NCBI GenBank assembly: GCA_001247695.2
Contig: LGRX02024691.1
Location: 37,336 to 101,335, forward strand
Origin: Cymbomonas tetramitiformis
Lineage: Eukaryota > Chlorophyta > Pyramimonadophyceae > Pyramimonadales > Pyramimonadaceae
Direction of reading: 5' to 3'
Length of the DNA: 64,000 nucleotides
The stretch's first letter is position 1; the number at the start of each line of letters is the position of its first letter. The notes beneath the pieces are model-generated. The model saw only the letters and a program-made list of their open reading frames with translations, had not been told where the DNA came from and searched no databases. The position numbers and the translations under genes are program-made. Shown piece by piece: positions 38,442 to 48,820 of the stretch.

Positions 38442-41400
38442 ATGGGACGTATGAAGAAAAAGTTGACGTCTGAAACTTCCAAGGGCGGTCCTAGAGGTGG
38501 GAGCGCGGAGGTTTCAGCTGTCGTGGACGGTAAGAAGGGCGGGATTCATCAGCGAACCCGCAAGCATTTGGCGGACAGCGCTAGCGGCTTGGAGGAGTAC
38601 TTTATTGAGGATATCATCGCCATGCGGTGGACCAAAGGCCGCCGTGAGTGGTTGGTGCGTTGGAAAGGGTATGGCGCAAAGGATGACACTTGGGAGCCGA
38701 TCGAGCACCTTGCAGGTGCGCGCAGCAAGGAACTCAACAATTTAGGGTTTCCAAATATGCCTGTGCTCGCGCGTTGCGTTCTTCTATTGCGTATCGATGA
38801 TAGTGGGAAAATGAATTTGGGAGAGGGATGCTGCAACAAAGTCGTTCGTTATTTTGTGTCATCTTACTGAACGCCTTTGCGTGTTTGGAACATGGTTGTA
38901 GGTGCGGAGGAGTACATCAGCAGATTTGACCAGGAGCAACTCGACAAGAATGAAGAGGCAGCGGCTGCGGTGGCCAAGAAACAGCAAGCTGCGCGGGATG
39001 CGCAGTCAACGGCAGCGCTTGCGAGGGAAGCTGAGATTGAGGCTGAACGCCAACGACAAGAGGCGCAGTTGAAGAACAAGAAGTCCAAGCGCACCTCCCC
39101 CTGGTGGGCTTATTTCAGGGAGGGTGTGGCCAACACCACCCATGTGTATTGTACGCTGCCCTCAAAGGATGATCCCACGAAGGAGTGTGGGGGAGCTATC
39201 GCTAGGAGCGCCTGCCCTAGTGGATTACAGAGCCATTGTTTGTACATGCACAACCAGGTCTGGAAGGAGGTCGACGCTAGAATTCGACAGGAGAAGGAGG
39301 AGAAGGTCGTGTCACTTTCGGAGGTTTCACGTGGGCCCAACCAATCTAACACGCTGACAGGAAAGGAGGGAAGTGTTTGGTCTGAAACTCGCAAGGCGGA
39401 CATCGACGAGAAGTTGAGTTTTTGGGTCGCGAAGAAAAAACGGCCTGTGGCCTTGTTGGAGGACGAGGAGTAGTATCGATGGACGTGGCGGGATGCGACT
39501 CGTGGGGCCTACCAGCCCCCTGGCCACACGAAGGCGAAGAAGGAGATCACTCGCATGTCACATAAAGGTGAGCTCACTTTCACTGATAATTCACAACAAG
39601 GCGGATCGGAAACCTGTTAAGTGTTTGCGTGTTCCCTTGATATTTTGTGATCTTGCTCGCGTTTCTCATACGTAGTGTTTTACAAGCATACTATGTTTTG
39701 TTGCTTTTCGGGACTATCGGGTTTGCACAGATCACAACTGCACCAGTTACCCACGTTGGAGGGCACCGCGTTGCATGCACACATGAATTGGGCATCTTGT
39801 AGATTGCACACCGCCGACCGCACACCGCACCTCCAACACTGTGGAGCATAGCATCTGAACAGGTTCGTAGATTATGTGAACTCATAGTAGTGTTTGATTG
39901 TGTTACAATGTTGTCACGAAAGCATGTAAACAATATTGTGATGTTACATATTTACATTCATATTGCCCTTACATTTGTGCGGTGTGCAATAGAATAAGTG
40001 TCTCGAGCAATATCTCGAGAAGGGTCTCGAGCAGGGTCTCGAGCAGGGTCTCGAGCTGTGTCTCGACCTGCATCTCTTATTTCGAGCAATATCTCGAGCT
40101 GTGTCTCGAACAGTGTCTCGCGAGCTGTGTCTCGAGCAATATCTCGAGCTGTATCTCGAGCAATATCTAGAGTTGTGTCTCGAGTTGTGTCTCGAGCAAT
40201 ATCTCGAGCCATATCTCGAGCTGTGTCTCGAGCTGCATCTCCTATCTCGAGCTGTGTCTCGAACAGTGTCTCGAGCTGCATCTCCTATCTCGAGCAATAT
40301 CTCGAGCCGTGTCTCGAACAGTGTCTCGAGCTATATCTCGAGCCGTGTCTCGAGCAATATCTCGAGCTGTATCTCGAGCAATATCTCGAGCCATATCTCG
40401 AGCTGTGTCTCGAGCTGCATCTCCTATCTCGAGCAATATCTCGAGCCGTGTCTCGAACAGAGTCTCGAGCTGCATCTTCTATCTCGAGCAATATCTCGAG
40501 CTGTGTCTCGGACAGTGTCTCGAGCTATATCTCGAGCCGTGTCTCGAGCAATATCTCGAGTTGTGTCTCGAGCTATGCTGTATCTCGAGCAGGGTCTCGA
40601 GCTGTATCTCGAGCTGTATCTCGAGCAATATCTCGAGCTGTGTCTCGAGCAATATCTCGAGCTGTGTCTCGAGCTATATCTCGAGCAGGGTCTCGAGCCG
40701 TATCTCGAGCTGTGTCTCGAGCAATATCTCGAGCTGTGTCTCGAGCAATATCTCGAGCTGTGTCTCGAGCTGCATCTCCTATCTCGAGCAATATCTCGAG
40801 CTGTGTCTCGAACTGTGTCTCGAGTTGTATCTCGAGCAATATCTCGAGCTGTATCTCGAGCTATATCTCAAGCAGGGTCTCGAGCTATATCTCGAGCAGG
40901 GTCTCGAGCTATAGCCCCTGCTCTTTTTCCTTTTCCTCTCTCCTTCCCTCCTCTCTCCCCACTCCCTCTTGCTCTTTATGACCTTACTCATTAACTCCAC
41001 GTGCACTTGGGTGGGTGGGCGGCTGGGCGCAGGAATGGAACGTGTTATGACGAAGAGCTCTATTCGGCGCCAAGAAGGCTTCAAGCCTTGCCTGGGTGGC
41101 GACATTTGGACTGATGGGGAGGTGTCCATCATGGCCATCCTACAGTACGCCATCGACCGCTCCTTTGCCCCGGACGATAAGTACCACCGTCATCCCATTG
41201 GTTTTCATGTCGCCGAAGAGTTGGTCACCGCCGTTCCTTTTGACAAGGACGCCCACACCGGTGACAACATCGAGATTAAGTTGACCGCCGAGCTCGCCGC
41301 AGCCAACTTCCCTGTCACCGACCCAGGCATGGGCGTCTTCGACTGCGTGTCCGACAATGGGGCGAACATGGTCAATGGCATGGAGAAGTTGGGGGATGGC

Positions 41401-42872
41401 GCCGGTGACTGTGGCCCACACACGATCGAGCTCTCGGCGAACTTATTCTATGAGACCGAGGGGTGTGACGCCGTCGCCAGGAAGATCAAGGGCATGACCG
41501 CGCATTTCCACCAGATCGGAGGTGCCAACATGCACGACTTTCATGCATGTCAACGTGAATATGCCCTCCCGTCTAAGAAGCCCCAGAGCACCGGCAACAG
41601 TTGCAGATGGCACTTTGGTCACGACCAGTGGTGTTTCTATGCGAACAACCAACCCGCTGTCCAGTTATATGACACCCAGTATGCTGCACGGGCTGGAGAT
41701 GCCTATCGGCAATACAAGATGTTGTATGACGATTGGTTGGTCTGCCACCAAGGAGCAGCCGTTATGTTGCCTATGACCATGCTCACCAAGGAGCTCGAGG
41801 TCACCAAGGAGCCTCAAGCAGGTGCAAATTACTCTTTCTCCCCACTTTCAAACTTCCCGGTGCAACTGCACAAAGTGTCTTTCGTCTCTCGCATAGTGTC
41901 ATGAATCATTGATATCCTTTCGATCTAAACAACACATGATTGTGCTCATGCACAGGCACGGTTCTACCTCTTGTGAACAAGGTGATCATCAAGCTCGAAG
42001 ATACGAAGGCGGTCAAAGTGGGCGACACGGTGGTGCCCGCGCACAGATTGGCGATGGCGGTGCGTGCTGGGAGGAAGAAGGTGCACGCGGATCTTTTTCA
42101 ACGATGGGTCACCGACTTGCAAGCGGAGCCTGTGGAGGGAGCTACTGTTCCCGCGGCGACACGGACTGCACGCAAGAATGAGAGGCTGCGGAAGCTAGCT
42201 ATCTCCACGGTGTTGGACCCCCGCTTCAACAAGTTCAAGTTCAAGGGCTCCGAGAACTATGACAAGGAGAAGGTGATGCAGTGGGTGCGCGAGGAGTACA
42301 TGGCGCACTACGTCGTCCCCGTCACCAAGACAAAAGCCGCCGAGCTTCCCAAGACCCCCATGGGCGAGAAGCGGAAGCATTCCTTGCTTTTCGACAGCGA
42401 CGACGACGATGATGTTGATGAAGCGAGTGATGTCGACGAGGCCACTGAGCCGCTTGCAGAGTCCGATGACGAGGATGAGGATCCTCACAAGACGAGTGTG
42501 AAGCAGCTCCAGAAGTACCTGGATCTTAAGCAAGCGCCGTCGGACACCGCCATCCTTGACTGGTGGTTCCAGAACGAAGCCAAGTACCCTCGCGTCTGTA
42601 AGATGTGGCGCCAGTTCCATGGGCGCCCTGCATCTTCAGCCGGCGTGGAGCGGCTTTTCTCTGGTGCAGGGAAGATGCATGGCAAGGATTCCCAGACCAT
42701 GAAGTCCGAGACCATTCAGCAAACCTTGGGATGCGCGGTCAACTACAATCCATGGTTTTCATCCGTTCCAGAGGTAGAGCCTAAGGAGGCGGAGGCGGAG
42801 CAGAGGCCCTGTAAGTGCTTGACTGCTTGTGGCCACAATGGCGGACCTAGTGTTGTTCCCATGTACCCATGA
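38442..42872 (+). CDS. hAT transposase with N-terminal chromodomain and BED zinc finger
   Basis: Inferred exons are 38442-38715, 38902-39567, 41033-41821 and 41956-42872, with GT-AG introns whose phases match. Exon 1 has a chromodomain (YFIEDIIAMRW, EWLVRWKGYG, DTWEPIEHL). Exon 2 has a charged coiled-coil stretch and a BED-type finger (WWAYF, a C...C pair, then HCLYMH). Exon 3 has the RNase-H-like core with candidate acidic residues in GDIWTDGE and CVSDNGANM. Exon 4 ends in the hATC dimerisation region (LDWWFQNEAKYPRVCKMW, then SSAGVERLFS). An in-frame TAG at 39471-39473, followed by an open, conserved-looking frame, interrupts exon 2 unless it is spliced around. The copy may therefore be inactive. 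Confidence 0.85.
39568..41032 (+). other. Intron of the hAT transposase gene containing the CTCGAG array
   Basis: Donor AAAG/GTGAGC and acceptor GCGCAG join the exon 2 end (MSHKG) to MERVMTKSS. Most of its second half is the 12-bp array 39999-40915. Confidence 0.72.
39999..40915. repeat. 12-bp tandem array of TCTCGAGC units (about 75 copies)
   Basis: The unit is TCTCGAGC plus four variable bases (AATA, TGTG, TGTA, AGGG, CGTG, CATA, TATA and a few others), repeated with almost constant 12-bp spacing. Every unit carries the palindrome CTCGAG with a central CpG. Because 12 is divisible by 3, several frames stay open on both strands (SRAV/SRAI-type peptides); these are artefacts. Confidence 0.95.
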
Positions 42873-42898
42873 GAGCATTCCGCATAAGCCAGATTAAG

Positions 42899-43037
42899 TG
42901 AGATGTGGTGAACGCAACAAACTCCCAAGACAGGGAGAATAGTTGCTAGTAACGTTCCTCACGACAATGTGAGATGTGGTGAACGCGACAACCTCCCAAG
43001 ACAGGAAGAATAGTTGCTAGTAACGTTCCTCGTAAAG
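42899..43037 (+). repeat. 70-bp tandem duplication near the right end of the hAT element
   Basis: Two copies of GAGATGTGGTGAACGC through GTTGCTAGTAACGTTCCTC begin about 42899 and 42969. They are probably in the 3' UTR or subterminal region of the transposon. Confidence 0.8.
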
Positions 43038-43438
43038 TTGATGGCCTGGCCGGTGGAGAAAATTAGTGTAAAATGTGCGGTAATTGGTAATAGTACACTG
43101 GGATTATCATTATTAATGTTTCGTATATGCTCGCCATGAGTGAGGACATCATAATCAGGAGTAACTTTCATATGTGGCGCATCATGTATATGCATACATA
43201 TATGTATGGGTCGAGTCTGACCTCGAATGAATTGCATTTAATGCAATTGTATGGCCCATACTCAAAATCGGCAGTAACCAGTTATACCACCAATTAACCA
43301 GTGCAAAAATCGGAATTAATTCTTACTAACCAGCAAATCAATTTCATTTTTATTAACTAACTAACCCCAACCAGTAAATCAATTCGCACTAATCACTTCC
43401 AACCAGTTGGACCTCAGGTCAACTGGTTACGCCCCTTA

Positions 43439-44100
43439 GGATATACGCTCGCGGATTGACCCGCTCCAGTCTGCTGCGGATGAGGTCCCAGCTGAGCAGT
43501 TTCCGGGTGAGCACCGGTCGCCCATCTACACGCACATGGTGTCGAAGCAGTGCAGCGTAACAAAGGCGTGGGTGGTGCTGAGATCGTCCATATGCAAGTG
43601 GGCTTCATGTACTGCGTGCCGTACATGCAGTAGGTACACACCAGCGGGGGAGGAAGCTGGCGCATCATGGGCCGAAGCCGCAACGCGTTGGGGAAACGAC
43701 CTCTGGGGTTTTCCATGAACCAGTGTTTCGGCTCCAGGTAGTCGATGATCTGCAATGTTCGTCGCACGATTTTGTCAGCCTGAGGAAGATCAGGGGGTCC
43801 TCCGGTGGTGCGCGCTTGACTGTACTGTCTACAGGTGGGGCTTGCCCAAACGGCATCGAAGAATCCAGGCGGGTATTGCTTGTAGTCCCACTGTCCCACT
43901 GTCCTGCACATGAGTGGGATGCCAGATGTGCTCGGAGTCGAGGGTCACCACTGAAGCGGTGGGGAAGCAATTTAGGAACTCTCTCTCCACCGAACCAGTG
44001 CCGCTGAAAAGTACAAGGATTCTGGGCACACGGGTTGCTTCTGTCTGAATCGCCATTAGCTCTGTCACCAGTGCCAACGACCCATCTTCTGTGCGTTCTT
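43439..44100 (-). pseudogene. Element B cytosine-C5 methyltransferase domain
   Basis: The right side of the split pol resumes at the duplicated GGATATAC. It carries SPTCRQYSQA in place of SPPCRQYSQA of element A, WFMENPRG and YMKPTCIWT. Near 43900 the VCDILQWDYK segment is altered by a small duplication that shifts frame. LFSGTGSVEREF is present in another frame at 43829-44077. With the motif-IV Pro changed and the frame broken, this copy is probably dead. Confidence 0.8.
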
Positions 44101-44107
44101 GACGCTC

Positions 44108-45364
44108 TCACGGCAGAGGGGTATCATGTTCCATCTGTTCGAGCTGGTCCAGTTCATCGCAGGGGTTGGTGATGAGGTGAGCCAGCGTCATTCCAGCTTG
44201 AGCAGAATGACGGCCACGTTGCTCACGTCGCCGGGTGGCTTCGTCGCGAACTTGTGCTTCCATGCGCAGCCTCGCTTGCTCGAATTCACGAAGTTGTTGA
44301 AGTGGGCCTCCGCGTTCGAGTTTGTCACGGGTCCTCCATTGGTCGTGGGCTTTGGAGTAGCCAGTCCAGCGAACTTTCCATTCTTCCACCTCTTTTCCTC
44401 GTACAGACCGCACCCGACGTGCGAGGATGCGCTCAACGTGTGCTTCTTTTTTACCGTCCACTACCACCTCTTCAGGCACTGCCAGGTGATCGCGCGCGGC
44501 GAAAGCGTCTTGACCGCTGGTGTACGGCTTGAGGCGATGTTGAGCGAACACGTCGTGTATCCGCCAGTGAGGAGGGAGGCGTAGGCGGTAGGCCACTGGG
44601 GCTCCCCTGTCGGCCTCTGGCATGGCCATTTGCATATCGCTGAAGAAGCGCTCGGTCACGGGGACTGGTCCATGCCAGCGTTTGGTCAACTTCCTACAGA
44701 CGGAGCGATCCATTACTTTCTCTGTAAAATGCTTCGCCTCTATCCAGACCAGATCCCCAACAGCATACTCCCGCTGTCCGTGCCTGCGATCAAACTGCTC
44801 GCGCTGTCGTTGTTGAGCCAACTCCAACCGCTGTCTGGCGTCCCGCAGCTGCGACGAAAATTTCGCGGCCACTTCGTGGGCGATACCTACTCCCCCTGTT
44901 CGTCGTCCAGCGGTGGACTGCGCGGCCTCCAGGAAAAGGTCCAACTGCGATAGCGGCGAGAACCCAAATACCAGCTCAAATGGTGTGAAGCCAGTAGATT
45001 CACTTCTGGAGTCATTGATCGCGAACTCCACGTTAGTGGTAAACAAGTCCCAGTCCTCCACATTAGCGTCCACGAAGGACCTGAGCATGTCCTCAATGAC
45101 CCTATTGCTGTGCTCCACCTGTCCGTCAGACCGAGGGTTGTACGGAGTGGTGCGAGCCACTTTCACGCCCATTAGCCTCATAAGTTCCTGCCAGAAGGCC
45201 TCCTGAAATCGCGGGTCGTTGTCAGAGACAATTTTCATAGGCGCGCCATGCAAGCGCCACACCGAATCAAAATAGAAGATCCTGGCCACCACGCCTGCAG
45301 AGCTCTCGCCGAAGTTCATCGGTATGACGTGGACCATCTTCGTCAGCTTGCACGTGAAGGCCAC
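44108..45364 (-). pseudogene. Element B integrase core and chromodomain fragment
   Basis: Integrase core residues are present (VSDNDPRF, DGQVEHSNRV), followed by the GPY-like region and a chromodomain (EVEEWKVRWTGYS). The sequence is close to element A residues 1330-1745. It is cut upstream by a short direct duplication around 45375-45420 (CTATCTGATA repeated) that breaks the frame. Confidence 0.85.
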
Positions 45365-45378
45365 AAAAGCGTCATCCG

Positions 45379-46266
45379 CTATCTGATATCTGGTATCCGT
45401 ATGCCGCTATCTGATACTGGTAAGCCAGTGACGAAGTCCGCTGCGACATCCTGCCACGGCCTATTCGGGATGCTGTGAGGATTTAGCAACCCATCCGGGT
45501 AAGTTCCTCGCGGCCTCACCGACTGGCACACCGCGCAGGATACAACCCAGGTGCCCACGTCCTCCGCAGCACCACGCCAATAAAAGCGTCGCAGCACTCT
45601 CTCCAGAGTTTTGTCTCTCCCAGTATGACCTGAGGACAATGACTCGTGAGCATGGCGAATCACCACCTCCCGAAGGGGAAAATCCTCCCCCAGCACCAAC
45701 TGATATCTTCCTGCTGCAGTTCTCCAAACTACTTCACTCACCAGCCTGAAGTCCTGTAGGCACTGGTGTGGCGCTGCCTTCACTTTTTCCCGCAGCGAAC
45801 GGAGTGACGCCTCTCGGGTGTACTCCGCCTTCAGCGCACGCAGGAACTTCGAGTCTGACTGCTGGGAGATCGTGTCTCTGAAGTCCGCTGCCTCACCCGT
45901 TCTTATCACAGCTGGGGTCGTTCGTGGATGTCTCACGCGTGCCGGCTGTGGTTTGGCGGGAGGAGCGTGCACTATTAAGACAGGCCAGCGAAGATCGAAG
46001 GCCTTCCCATCTGGGTTCTCGAAGAACTGATTGGGCTCGCCCTTGTCATCGTGAGTAGGGACGACCTCCACGATCTGCATATTGGCCCTCCTGAATAGCT
46101 TACGCCACGCGGGGAGCTTGGACTGGTGATCTGGCAGGACGAAGACCGCAGAAGTGTTCTCCGGGTCCGCCTTCCATTCTGCGATGTACTTGCTGGGGGC
46201 TGCTGGTGGGGAAGTCGAGGGCGAGTTGGTGGGAGCCCCGGTGATTCCCTTCAGCTCTCGCCTCAT
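45379..46266 (-). pseudogene. Element B Dam C-terminal half and integrase zinc finger, fused to a gag-region remnant
   Basis: It starts with a Pro/Ser segment resembling ORF2/gag sequence and then joins Dam at KYIAEWKADPENTSAVF. The FDVDA and NPPY motifs are deleted. The integrase HHCC finger follows (GHTGRDKTLERVLRRFYW, CAVCQSVRPRG). Confidence 0.8.
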
Positions 46267-46792
46267 GGGTCCCAGCCACCGCCATCTGCTGGGTGTAGCA
46301 GAGCGAATCGACCGAGGACTCCTCTTCCATCACCTCGGGGTCTTCAGCGATGGGGTGGCTGTCCAGACGGGGCAGCGCATCCTCTGCTTCGTGCGTCCTG
46401 ACGGTGGTCATCTGCTGGGTGATGATGCTGCTGGTACGCAAGCCACTGCTGCTGTTGTTGCAGCTGTTGTTGGAACGGCGTGGGGTACGAGCCCATGGGG
46501 TGATGAGTCCCCAGTGTAAATGGCACCGGGGACACGCTCCCCCAGCGAGGGGCGCTGATTGGGGGAGTACCCAGTTGGAACCGTTCCATACGGCCTGTGC
46601 GGGGGAGCCATCGGGCATGGTGTATGGGCGTGGCACCGCGGTATAGGGCATGGTGGTGCCCGGGAGTGGGAAGGGGTAAGTGGAAGCGTATGTGGTGGGG
46701 GGATGGAAAGGTGAGGGGTGAGAATAGTGGGGGGCGTAGCGGCTCTGCACTGACCCCCATGCTGGAAAGAGACTCGATGTATGCTGTGACAT
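46190..46792 (-). pseudogene. gag: Element B gag N-terminal remnant
   Basis: ATG at 46792 gives MSQHTSSLFPAWG, parallel to the element A gag start. It keeps a short Gln-encoding tract (about 46440-46470) and then jumps to ORF2-like sequence, so most of gag is missing. Confidence 0.75.
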
Positions 46793-48075
46793 GTTAACTG
46801 CGGCTGATCAGATCGAAGACTGGGTGTGGCAAAAGCCACAGGGTGAGCAGAAGGTAGGGTCTGCTCGCCTTTTATTTATTCTTCGGTGTCGCTTTCGTGA
46901 GGGGGGGGGAAGGGGGAAGAGAAGGTGGGGGGCTATCGTCTGGAGACGGAGGGACGCCGGATATGGTTGGAGTCGCAGGTGGAGACGGAGGAGCTGGCGC
47001 TAGGGTCTGGTCAGGAAGCAATGGATCGTAGTGGTCCGGCCAGTTGAAGAAGTACCCTTGACAATGCCACTCACGGAAGTAGTCCGCTGGTGGGATAGCC
47101 AGGGTGTACGTTATGCGGGCGCTCAGCTGTCTTCAGCTTCGTCGTCGGAGGAGGAAGGGGAAGGAGGAAGGGGGCCCTCTGGGGATGTCAAAGGCGCCTG
47201 CAGGTGGGAAGGTAGGGTCCGGATGAAATAACCACTTCAGCGGTCCCTGTTTCCACCACGCTCTTCTGTACCCTTGTGGGGGAACTGACATACACTGGCG
47301 TACTCAAAATAATTTCGCCAGGGCTCCGCGACACAGGTTTCAAGTGCTCAGGTACGCAGACAGAGGTCAAGAAACTGCAGATGGAGGTATGTGAGGTCCG
47401 ACCAAAAGGCTCAGCAAGGTCCCAGAAGGTAGCCGGGCTCCGTATGTTCCAGAAATACTCCAACCAGAGCGCTGCCAGAGAGTGCCAGAGAGTGCCAGAG
47501 AGTGCCAGAGGTGCTGTCCAGAAACCACTAAAAGCGCTATTTTGGAGGGCTTTCCCGACTACTGATGGCCGTGCGGGCGGTGTTGGGGGGTTATGGACTG
47601 TTCTATGGGGTCTGGGGGAAGGGCTTTTGGTGGTGGGGACTGTTGGGGAAGGTTTTGGAGTAGGCTGAAAACGGGCGAAAACTGCTGTTTTGGGCTGTTT
47701 TTGGCTGTTTTTGCTACTTTTAGGGCTCTGAAAGGTGAGCTGTGAGGTTTTTCTGGCTACTATAGACCGGGGGAACCCTTCAGGGTGCTCCCTGACGGTC
47801 GTTTGTGGCCTGGGACGGACTTTGGGTTTAAGATCGGAAAACGAATGTTTGCCTTTCCAAGCCCGTTTGAGCCCCCAGTGTTAAGGAACGGTTATATTTC
47901 GTGACGTTTGGGGACGTTGTTTGGATTCCTTCTTCGAAAAAAACGACGTTTTAGACGTAAAAATTGCGCCCAAGTTTCCCAAATCACAACTCTCCCCCTG
48001 CAGTATACCGTGAGTTACGAGAAGTCCGTGGTTGAACGCGCGGAGACGTTCAAAGTAACGCAAATTGATACCAAA
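46793..48075 (-). other. 5' leader and primer site of element B
   Basis: It corresponds to 21366-22241 of element A, with a Pro/Ser-rich open stretch and an acidic end near 46870. The primer site TTTGGTATCAATTTG directly follows the LTR at 48075. No other gene is seen. Confidence 0.6.
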
Positions 48076-48820
48076 TGTGCCCGTGGGCAGTACGACAGAT
48101 GCTCGGAATAATGTTTTTGATTGAACGTGCAAAGGTACACAATTCGGATTTTATAATATACTGGATCAGGGCCAGATTGAGGTGCAAACGATAGTTCGGT
48201 TCCGAGTTCTGAAGGCTAAACACTTCTCAAGTGCTCTACTTATTCACTCGTCACTCGGGCTGCAGGGTCAACCACCCGGCACCCGATAACGACGAACGCT
48301 CTGAATTGATTGAATGGATGTCACACCACGGCTCAACGTTCAATTCCCGATCCGATCTCATTTCTAATTCCGATTCGTCATTCTCGATTCAGATGTTACG
48401 TCGACGTACTGACACGATGACTGCTATACAGTACTGTCATACTACTGTACTGTCATAATGTCACATTGTCACAGTGTCATACTGTCATACTGTCATACTG
48501 TCATACTGTCATACTCCCGACATCTGATATAATTCGATTTCATTGTCTTTCCGATCCCGATGCGAATCTGGCCATTCCCCGAGGATCTGACTAAGTGCCA
48601 CGATGACCACCCCACCGTACTGTCATACTACTATAGTGTCATAGTGGCATAGTGTCATAACTTACGTCATGGTGTCATCTTGTCATACCCGATATACAAT
48701 TATCATTCTCATCGTGATTTCAAGCCCAATTTCACTGTCATCGTGCCAATCCCAGATAACTCCCGATGGCACACATACAGACGCATAGACATATCAGCTC
48801 ACGCTGTGCCTCCGGGCACA
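48076..48820 (-). repeat. 5' LTR of element B
   Basis: Same ends as 36985-37636 but longer. It has an expanded TGTCATACTG run (about 48465-48512) and an insertion near 48287-48320. Confidence 0.88.

Larger units (their letters stand above)
37900..43438 (+). mobile_element. hAT-type DNA transposon with chromodomain-BED transposase
   Basis: 8-bp duplications GGATATAC (37892-37899, 43439-43446) flank imperfect terminal inverted repeats: left TAACCGCAGTAACCAGTT, right in reverse complement TAAGGGGCGTAACCAGTT (14 of 18 match). An 8-bp duplication is diagnostic for hAT. Subterminal blocks of about 65 bp (37968-38030 and 43325-43392, TAAATCAATT...TTATTAACTAACT type) occur in direct orientation. The uninterrupted site is visible in element A at about 10400. 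The element carries one spliced transposase gene. Confidence 0.93.
36985..48820 (-). mobile_element. Element B: rearranged relative of element A, interrupted by a hAT transposon
   Basis: The LTRs (36985-37636 and 48076-48820) have the same ends as those of element A (TGTGCCC...GGGCACA), with the same purine tract (37637-37655) and a TGGTATCA primer site. Pol remains from mid-Dam to the cytosine methyltransferase. A deletion joins the gag N-terminus to the middle of the Dam domain near 46190. A hAT element sits near the pol 3' end. No matching 5-bp duplication is visible (GACCGC left, GACTC right), so the ends may have recombined or diverged. Confidence 0.85.

Noticed and set aside
39999..40915. 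CRISPR-like array
   Set aside because: The repeat is 12 bp with four-base variable cores; there are no 25-40 base unique spacers, no cas genes, and the genome is eukaryotic.
39944..40981. Long ORFs on both strands across the CTCGAG array
   Set aside because: They arise because the 12-bp unit is a multiple of three and lacks stops; the peptide is SRAV/LEQY-type repetition without a globular domain.
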